A stretch of DNA of 64,000 nt from Hyphomicrobium sp. CS1BSMeth3 (GTDB lineage: Bacteria; Pseudomonadota; Alphaproteobacteria; Rhizobiales; Hyphomicrobiaceae): contig NZ_FPEI01000006.1 of NCBI RefSeq assembly GCF_900117415.1, positions 620,001-684,000 on the forward strand, written 5' to 3'. The notes beneath the pieces are model-generated. The model was not told where the DNA came from. It ran no database searches and worked only from the letters and a program-made list of their open reading frames with translations. The position numbers were made by a program, and so were the translations under genes. Of the stretch, positions 58,254 through 64,000 are shown piece by piece (the first letter of the stretch is position 1; the number at the start of each line of letters is the position of its first letter).

Positions 58254-59996
58254 ATGCGCTTTCTCGCTGTTGTCGTTAACGGAATACTGGATCTCAAGAA
58301 CTTCTATCCGCTCTCGCTCGAACTGATGGCAAAGCACTCCATCTTCGTTGACATTGTGGGATTCCGTCCGGCGCTCACCAGTGCTGCATCTCAATACGAT
58401 GGTCTCATCGTCGGGAGCGATTGGAACCAGAATGCCGAATTAGTTCGCGCATTCAAAGTAGCGGGAAAGACGACTGTCCTTCTTCAATCCGAAGGAATGT
58501 TTGTCGAGGCGAAGAAATGGTACGTCGGTAAGGCGCCACTAACGGACTTGGCTTGCCTGTGGGGGCCGGAGCACGCCGATATATTCATGGGACGTGGCTA
58601 CAACGGAGCTATGGTGGTTACAGGCCCACCTCGGTTTGACACCTACTATAATTTCCGCCCAGCTATGGCTCGCGACAAGGTTTATGAGACTTTGGGGCTG
58701 CGCGACCCAAGCAAGCCCTTCATACTATATCTAGGTCAGTATTTTCCGAAGCACGAGTTCGGCAGTGCTCTGTTGCAGAGCCAGATACAGCTAACGCGCT
58801 TCGCCGGAGATTCGAGTGCCGACTACTACGCGATAGTAAAGTCGCACCCGCAGGAGGCGCCAAAGTCCTATTTCTCCCGCTCAGAAGTTCTTGGTCCGAA
58901 CAAGAGCGATCATGTTCTGGTTGCGGATCGAGGATCACATACAGAGGCTATAGAAATTAGCACCCTCCTGCACTTCTCAAGTGGTGTAGTAACGTTCAGC
59001 TCCACCGCCGCAATCGAAGCGATGCTGCTCGGTCGACCTGCTGCTGTGTTCGAAGGAGGGCTTTCGTCACCGCTCAGCAATGGACAGATCGCCAGGCTTC
59101 CTACGGTTGCAAGTCAGTCAGAGCTGTTACAGGTCATGAATGCGGGCGTCGATACACGCGCGTTTCAAAACTTTATAAGTCGCTTTTTGCCCGGCGCCAT
59201 AACTGGGCAGTACGCTTCTATTGCTGCGAGTGCCATCGCGACAATGGCTAGGGACACAACCAAAACAAGTGTTCCAGCCGCCCAGTCGGCTCCCGCGGAT
59301 CTCGCAGAGAGCGATCGCCAGATATCTGATGCGTCCGCGTACCGCTGGGTCGCGATCGATGCCTATACGGAGGTCGCTCGGGCAATCGGCGCTCAACATC
59401 TCAATGGTTTGTCGGCAGAGTGCTTGACACCCTTCTGCGCAACGCCGCGAGCCGTTGCGCGCAAGATGAGCACGCACTATCAGGAGCTTCACGAAAACGA
59501 CAACGGATACCAAGCAAACAATTGGCTTGTGCCGGAACTCCCACATCTCATTGGCACAAAAGCGCGCAGGATACTTGAGATCGGTTGCGGCAATGGGCGC
59601 TTCATACGGGCCGCAGCCGAAATTGCTGACACTGTCATCGGCATCGACTTTGCTGCATCGCCACTGCTGAAAGATCTGCCACCGAATGTTCAATTCGTGC
59701 AGCACAACGTAGTGACTGAGGAACTCCCTACCGCCGATCTTGCCTGTTCCGCCGATGTCCTCGAACACTTTACCCTAGAGGAGATCGTAAACGTTGTGCG
59801 AAAGCTCCATGCTGCGGCCCCGAAGCAATACCATCTCATTGCCTGTTATGACGACGGGCATAGCCATCACACCATCATGCACCCTGGGGCTTGGCTGGCC
59901 TTATTTCGCTCTTTCTCGCAAAAATATAAAATTGCAGACGTCCGGCCGAGACGAAATAACCCGAAGCAATTGGTGTGCGTGATAAGCAGCATCTAA
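58254..59996 (+). CDS. bifunctional capsule glycosyltransferase-like / SAM methyltransferase fusion
   Basis: The 580-residue protein has two parts. The first, about 340 residues, has a GT-B/CDP-glycerol-transferase-like pattern: YDGLIVGSDWNQNAELVRAF, VLLQSEGMFVEAKK, MVVTGPPRFDTYYNF, FILYLGQYFPKHEF, VKSHPQEAPKSYF and VVTFSSTAAIEAMLLGRPAAVFEG, the last being the typical nucleotide-binding site. The second, about 400-580, is a class I methyltransferase: ARRILEIGCGNGRFIRAAAEIADTVIGIDFA and ADLACSADVLEHFTLEEIV. AT content is higher than in neighbours. It may transfer and then methylate a polymer end. Confidence 0.8.
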   Translation: MRFLAVVVNGILDLKNFYPLSLELMAKHSIFVDIVGFRPALTSAASQYDGLIVGSDWNQNAELVRAFKVAGKTTVLLQSEGMFVEAKKWYVGKAPLTDLACLWGPEHADIFMGRGYNGAMVVTGPPRFDTYYNFRPAMARDKVYETLGLRDPSKPFILYLGQYFPKHEFGSALLQSQIQLTRFAGDSSADYYAIVKSHPQEAPKSYFSRSEVLGPNKSDHVLVADRGSHTEAIEISTLLHFSSGVVTFSSTAAIEAMLLGRPAAVFEGGLSSPLSNGQIARLPTVASQSELLQVMNAGVDTRAFQNFISRFLPGAITGQYASIAASAIATMARDTTKTSVPAAQSAPADLAESDRQISDASAYRWVAIDAYTEVARAIGAQHLNGLSAECLTPFCATPRAVARKMSTHYQELHENDNGYQANNWLVPELPHLIGTKARRILEIGCGNGRFIRAAAEIADTVIGIDFAASPLLKDLPPNVQFVQHNVVTEELPTADLACSADVLEHFTLEEIVNVVRKLHAAAPKQYHLIACYDDGHSHHTIMHPGAWLALFRSFSQKYKIADVRPRRNNPKQLVCVISSI

Positions 59997-60024
59997 GGAC
60001 CAATGCGGCGTCCCAGCATTAAGG

Positions 60025-60053
60025 GCTTTTGCCGTTAGTCGAGCGGCGAAAGC
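60025..60053. terminator. weak hairpin between convergent genes
   Basis: GCTTTTGCCG at 60025-60034 pairs with CGGCGAAAGC at 60044-60053 (one mismatch) over a 9-nt loop. It lies between the fusion gene and the convergent ManC-like gene; no good T-run follows. Confidence 0.35.
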
Positions 60054-60216
60054 ATCTTGTGTCTCTCACTCGAGTACGCAATTTCTATTGTTGATAAAAC
60101 TCGCGGCTACAGCGCTGTTGAATGCCGCTCATTGTGGAGTTCGTTACGCACGCCTTGGTCATGAAACATGGCGGCGCGTTCAATGTATCAGTGGGAATCG
60201 CCAAGCGTGTGCGGCT

Positions 60217-61668
60217 CTATTGCGTCTCATCCGCATCCCGTTGGTAGATGTCGTCTGAGCGGATGATGTCATCCTCGCCGAGGTAGCTCCCGATCTGCAC
60301 CTCGATCAGCTCGAGCGGCACCTTGCCGGGGTTCTCCAATCGATGCCACTCGGTTGCGGTGATGTAGACACTCTCGTTCTCGCGCACGAGCCGTTCAGCG
60401 CCATCAATTGTCACACGCGCTGTGCCCTGCACCACCACCCAATGCTCCGATCGATGATGGTGCATCTGCAGCGAGAGCACGCCGCCAGGCTTGACGTGCA
60501 ATAGTTTCACTTGGAAGCGCGAGCCGGTACTTAGTTGCTCGAAGAAGCCCCACGGCCGATAGTTTCTAAGATGCTGCTCGTGTTCCCTACGACCCGCCTC
60601 CCTCAGCCGTCGAACGACACGGCCCACATCCTGCGCACGTGATTTGTCTGCGACGAGGACTGTGTCGGGCGTCTCGATGATCACAAGGTCCTTGACACCG
60701 ATGGTGGCAACGAGCGCCTTCTCGCCGCGGATATAGCAGCCCTGAGTATCCTCCGTGAGCGTGTCGCCTTGAAAATAGTTGCCGCGATCGTCACGAGAAG
60801 CCGTGTGCCATAGCGAGAGCCATGAACCAAGATCGCTCCATTCAATGTCTAAAGGCAGAACAGATGCCTTGTCTGTCTTCTCCATGACGGCATGGTCCAC
60901 GGAGATGGCAGGCGACGCGGCGAATGCCTCAGCGTCGAGACGCAGGAAGCCAAGATCCTCGCTCGCGCCGTCAAGCGCCAAGCGCGCGGCCGAGAGAATA
61001 GTCGGATCATGACGTTCGGCCTCATCAAGGAAGGTATCTGCCCGGAACACAAAGATGCCGCTGTTCCAAAGATAGCGATCATCCTCGATGTATACGCGGG
61101 CAGCCTCCGCGCTCGGTTTCTCGAAGAAGCCTGCGACTTCATAGGCGCGGTGGTCGTTATCGGGGCCCGAATCCGCTCTTAGAATGTAGCCGTAGCCGGT
61201 ATTCACCTCACACGGCTTTATCCCGAACAAAACGATCCTGCCCTGGCGCGCGACTTCGGCAGCATGTTGGATCGCACTCACAAACGCAGCTTTGTCCGGA
61301 ATGGCATGATCCGAGGGCATAACGGCGAGCACGGCTGAAGGGTCGTCGCGTGCAGCGATGAGCGCGGCGATGGTGATTGCTGGGGCTGTGTTTCGGGCAG
61401 TGGGCTCGAGCACGATCGCCCGAGGCTCTACACCGGCCAGCGACGCGTGCTCGCGGACAAGAAAGCGATGAGCGTTGTTACAGACGATGAGGGGGGAAGA
61501 GAATTGTCCTTCCGACGGTAAACGGTTCAACGTTGCCGTGAGAAGGCTGCTTCGCTCTCCATTTAATCCAGTAATGAATTGCTTTGGATACATGGCACGC
61601 GATAGAGGCCACAGCCGGGTTCCCGAGCCGCCGGAGAGTACCACGGGGACAATGCGTAGTGGCGACAT
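60217..61668 (-). CDS. mannose-1-phosphate guanylyltransferase / mannose-6-phosphate isomerase
   Basis: The 483-residue enzyme makes GDP-mannose, the donor for mannose-containing polymers. The nucleotidyltransferase starts IVPVVLSGGSGTRLWPLSRAMYPKQF and has AVMPSDHAI and FFEKPSAEAA. The C-terminal cupin (RPWGFFEQLSTGSRFQVKLLHVKPGGVLSLQMHHHRSEHWVVVQGTARV) is the isomerase half, so it is the bifunctional ManC/AlgA/XanB type. The ATG at 61668 is preferred; an ATG at 61716 gives a longer form. Confidence 0.95.
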   Translation of the reverse strand: MSPLRIVPVVLSGGSGTRLWPLSRAMYPKQFITGLNGERSSLLTATLNRLPSEGQFSSPLIVCNNAHRFLVREHASLAGVEPRAIVLEPTARNTAPAITIAALIAARDDPSAVLAVMPSDHAIPDKAAFVSAIQHAAEVARQGRIVLFGIKPCEVNTGYGYILRADSGPDNDHRAYEVAGFFEKPSAEAARVYIEDDRYLWNSGIFVFRADTFLDEAERHDPTILSAARLALDGASEDLGFLRLDAEAFAASPAISVDHAVMEKTDKASVLPLDIEWSDLGSWLSLWHTASRDDRGNYFQGDTLTEDTQGCYIRGEKALVATIGVKDLVIIETPDTVLVADKSRAQDVGRVVRRLREAGRREHEQHLRNYRPWGFFEQLSTGSRFQVKLLHVKPGGVLSLQMHHHRSEHWVVVQGTARVTIDGAERLVRENESVYITATEWHRLENPGKVPLELIEVQIGSYLGEDDIIRSDDIYQRDADETQ

Positions 61669-61734
61669 GCTGTTGCGCTGAGGGGCTGAGTGTCTTGTTC
61701 CTATGTCCTGGATCATCGCGGCAATTCCGGGCGC

Positions 61735-63018
61735 CTATGCGGGCTCACGTTGAGACACAGCAGGCAACCGAGCTTGGAACTCGGCACTGGAGAGGAAAGA
61801 CTGAACGAGATCTGGAACTGCCATTCCACGTAGAACACCGTCACAATGCGCGGCGAAACCCGCCTCGTCGGGCTCACGATTCAAAAGAAGGCGATAGCAG
61901 TACCAGACGTCATCCAGCGTCGCCTCGGCAGTCATTGCAAGCCGCGTGCGCTTGTAGCTCTCTAGCGAATTGGATCGGGACTGGTCCGCCGCCTCTGCCG
62001 CGTGCGCGTTGCTGTTCAACTGTTCCTCGGGATCACGTGCGGTCACGGCATGCCCTCTCTTCGCCGCTCGCGCTGCGCCGTTGCCATTGCCCGCAGCAAA
62101 CCGGATGGCGGGAAAGCCGGCAGCGTCGAACCAGAACCGTCCGTCGCAAACGAGGCTCACAACGACAACAAGGTCCTCATCACCATCAAAACGCGGCAAC
62201 GCCAGACTGAATGCCGACCGCTCACCGGCCGCCAGAACCGGATTGATGAAGCCACCTCTGGGTTCCTGCGACGCGGTCCCAACTCGTCCCTCCAGGCGGG
62301 CGCCGATCAGAATGCGATCCAATCCCGCATCAATCGGATACGATCCAACGTTCCGCACCCATCCCCGGATCTGCAGGCCACCATGCGGCGTTTCCAGAAC
62401 GGCGTCATCGGCCAACTCGAACGCATAGTGAAAGCGCTTCCGCCATTCCTCTCGAAGGCGCTCTAGAGATGGAAGACCGTCTCCTCGTGCCAGTGCTTCC
62501 ATGATCGGCGCGAGTCGCGCCGACTGGCGAAGTGCCACGGACAATGCAGAAGACTGCACGTCGCTATAAATGACGATCGGGACAGCACCATCACCGATAT
62601 CGACGGCCAGTTTGCTCGCGTCGTCATTGCTCCCATTGAGAACATGTACTGTCAGGGAACCACCATCTCCGCGCGCTCGCTGCAGCCCCGCGTATTGGCC
62701 GTCAGCACTGCTCGGCGCAACAGCGAACACAGCCTGAGCGCCAAACGATCGCGCACAGCTGATCGCGTCTCCCCCGGCAGCTCCAAACCCCACAACCACA
62801 CATCGCGCATAAGATGGCCCGTGTTCCGCCATCAGCATTTCGATCAGGTCAATCCGATCGGAAAGCAATCCGCGTGCGATGACCAAGATGCTGTATGACT
62901 GGGACGGAGAAGCCAGATTCGCCACGTCTCGGGCGAACGTATCGCCGTCGTCCAGGACAACGAACAAAGCGTTCGTTCCCCCACGACGCAATTCCCATCC
63001 GGTGTCACGCAAACCCAT
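61735..63018 (-). CDS. DUF4214-containing protein of unknown function
   Basis: The 427-residue protein ends with the DUF4214 pattern VWYCYRLLLNREPDEAGFAAHCDGVLRGMAVPDLVQSFLSSAEFQARL, common in polysaccharide and S-layer proteins. A beta-rich middle part (TPHGGLQIRGWVRNVGSYPIDAG and ARLEGRVG) looks like the immunoglobulin-like domain of Wzt-type carbohydrate-binding tails. The N-terminal 190 residues have an alpha/beta pattern I do not recognise (LVIARGLLSDRIDLIEMLMA, VVVGFGAAGGDAISCARSFGA). It follows the partial glycosyltransferase gene by 2 bp. Confidence 0.65.
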   Translation of the reverse strand: MGLRDTGWELRRGGTNALFVVLDDGDTFARDVANLASPSQSYSILVIARGLLSDRIDLIEMLMAEHGPSYARCVVVGFGAAGGDAISCARSFGAQAVFAVAPSSADGQYAGLQRARGDGGSLTVHVLNGSNDDASKLAVDIGDGAVPIVIYSDVQSSALSVALRQSARLAPIMEALARGDGLPSLERLREEWRKRFHYAFELADDAVLETPHGGLQIRGWVRNVGSYPIDAGLDRILIGARLEGRVGTASQEPRGGFINPVLAAGERSAFSLALPRFDGDEDLVVVVSLVCDGRFWFDAAGFPAIRFAAGNGNGAARAAKRGHAVTARDPEEQLNSNAHAAEAADQSRSNSLESYKRTRLAMTAEATLDDVWYCYRLLLNREPDEAGFAAHCDGVLRGMAVPDLVQSFLSSAEFQARLPAVSQREPA

Positions 63019-63020
63019 CT

Positions 63021-64000
63021 TCAGAGAGACCCACTGGCACCAGCATAGATCTCCGACACGCGCTCTCGATTGAATGCAAGGTCCTCAAGATTCCCGAGGC
63101 TGACGGCTTCGAGAAAGTTATTCCGGGCAATGAGATCGTCGGCTGCGCACAGGAAAAAACCGCAAACGCCGATCGAGACGACGCGTGGATCGAGGCCATC
63201 GGTGACCTTCCCCAAGTCTTCGGTCGAGCCGCCACGAATGCTAATCCGGAAAGTTGATCCAGTGACTGGCGAATCCAGCTCGAACATCAGCCACTTAAAA
63301 GTACCTGGCTTGAGAACACCCGTCTGAACAATCGATGTTTCCTCAATGCCGATTTCGTATGGGCAGCTTGTCGTCGGCAAGCCATGAATCCTCAGATACA
63401 GCCGCCAGCGCTTCGCGTTATCAGGAAGACCAACATTGAGCTCGCCGCCCTGGACTTTTGTCCAGCAACCCCAGTCATCCGGCCCCCACCAGCCCCCACC
63501 GGCACGAAACACTTCGGCCGACCTCAGGCCACGCCATACCCGTGTTTCGAAATTACGGACGATCGGATGATAAGCCCCGGACGTAGCCTCGGGAGCAGCG
63601 TAATCGCCTTCGAATTCAACTGCTGCTCGGTCTTTTCGCCGCGACACCGCAGCAACCATATCCTCGCCGATATCGGACCATGGACGCGGTCGAAACGACA
63701 AGCCGATCTTCTTTTCGAGTGCTTTGCGGTAGCTCTCGTCAAAGACGAGCTTTTCGAGGGCTTCTGTGAGAGAAGCGGCCGACCTTGTCCCAAAATAGAC
63801 AGCGAAATCCCCGCCAGCCTCGGGAAGTGAGGAGGCTTCAGAAAGCAACGGAACCTTCCCGTAACAAAGCGATTCCGTCACCGGCAATCCCCAGCCTTCG
63901 TACCGGCTGGGATACAACGTAAACAGGCACGATCGGTACAGCAGGCCGAGCTCGGCATCGGACAACCCCGATAGCATCACAACGCGTTCGCGCAGCGCAT
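63021..64000 (-). CDS. GT4-type glycosyltransferase with C-terminal carbohydrate-binding-like domain (partial)
   Basis: The gene runs off the window; its N-terminal part is missing. The visible start reads LRERVVMLSGLSDAELGLLYRSCLFTLYPSRYEGWGLPVTESLCYGKVPLLS, which is a GT4 EX7E site with RYEGWGLPVTESL. After about 130 residues a second domain follows (WWGPDDWGCWTKVQGGELNVGLPDNAKRWRLYLRIHG), a pattern seen in tails of surface polysaccharide glycosyltransferases. It is the first gene of a minus-strand pair with the DUF4214 gene. Confidence 0.85.
   Translation of the reverse strand, partial: ALRERVVMLSGLSDAELGLLYRSCLFTLYPSRYEGWGLPVTESLCYGKVPLLSEASSLPEAGGDFAVYFGTRSAASLTEALEKLVFDESYRKALEKKIGLSFRPRPWSDIGEDMVAAVSRRKDRAAVEFEGDYAAPEATSGAYHPIVRNFETRVWRGLRSAEVFRAGGGWWGPDDWGCWTKVQGGELNVGLPDNAKRWRLYLRIHGLPTTSCPYEIGIEETSIVQTGVLKPGTFKWLMFELDSPVTGSTFRISIRGGSTEDLGKVTDGLDPRVVSIGVCGFFLCAADDLIARNNFLEAVSLGNLEDLAFNRERVSEIYAGASGSL

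Noticed and set aside
60190-60198. AGTGGGAAT, matching nine bases of the guaA 3' end, as a possible right attachment site
   Set aside because: Nine bases are too few in 27 kb of similar composition, and the match stops at the guaA stop codon position. No integrase-type repeats flank it.

Overview
The window is high-GC alphaproteobacterial DNA, most likely from the Hyphomicrobiales (Rhizobiales). Supporting signs are an EipB/DUF1849 envelope protein, a purS-purQ pair with nearby bolA and grxD, an sRNA with the hallmarks of the MmgR (alpha-r8) family, and a trb-type conjugation cluster with DUF736 beside a guaA-associated integrase. I see no rRNA, tRNA or CRISPR array. The genus cannot be fixed from sequence alone.

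Bases 1-32,900 read as core chromosome. In order they hold an EipB-like protein, an amino-acid ABC binding protein, methylmalonyl-CoA epimerase and a methyltransferase. Then come secA with an unusual internal insertion, a TerB-like protein, a TonB-like protein, and a gene fusing a SET methyltransferase domain to an Est30-like esterase. Next are a PRISE-type SDR, purS-purQ, a NIPSNAP protein, the MmgR-like sRNA, a DUF815 ATPase, two oxidoreductases and bolA. They are followed by an ArsR/AHSA1 pair, a sugar-isomerase-like protein, a complete TRAP transporter (dctP-dctQ-dctM) and a GT39-type membrane glycosyltransferase. The block ends with grxD, a PqiA-like protein, a small eight-cysteine secreted protein, an esterase, ndk, two small envelope proteins and guaA.

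An integrative element starts directly after guaA. A tyrosine integrase sits 316 bp downstream, and the AT-rich gap holds four TGACGGTA boxes. Then follow an AlpA-like regulator, an MFS transporter whose C-terminus looks like the N-terminal part of TrbF, a thioesterase and DUF736. After these comes a tightly coupled minus-strand operon, read traG-copG-trbB-C-D-E-J-L-F-G-I. No relaxase is visible next to traG, so the element may be incomplete or may continue beyond the window. TrbC carries an N-terminal extension encoded by a ~240-bp sequence that also occurs, inverted, between trbJ and trbL.

From about 50 kb the region is accessory and dominated by surface polysaccharide genes. It contains an STN/TonB_C-like protein, a LuxR-type regulator, an FkbM methyltransferase and a KpsT-like ABC ATPase. 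Two paralogous GT4 glycosyltransferases, a Wza/KpsD-like export lipoprotein and a 34-codon ORF that may be a truncated inner-membrane export gene follow. The last genes encode a glycosyltransferase-methyltransferase fusion, a GDP-mannose-forming ManC/AlgA-type enzyme, a DUF4214 protein and a GT4 enzyme cut by the window end. Together they suggest synthesis and ABC-type export of a mannose-containing, methylated capsule or exopolysaccharide. KpsM and a full KpsE are not in the window.
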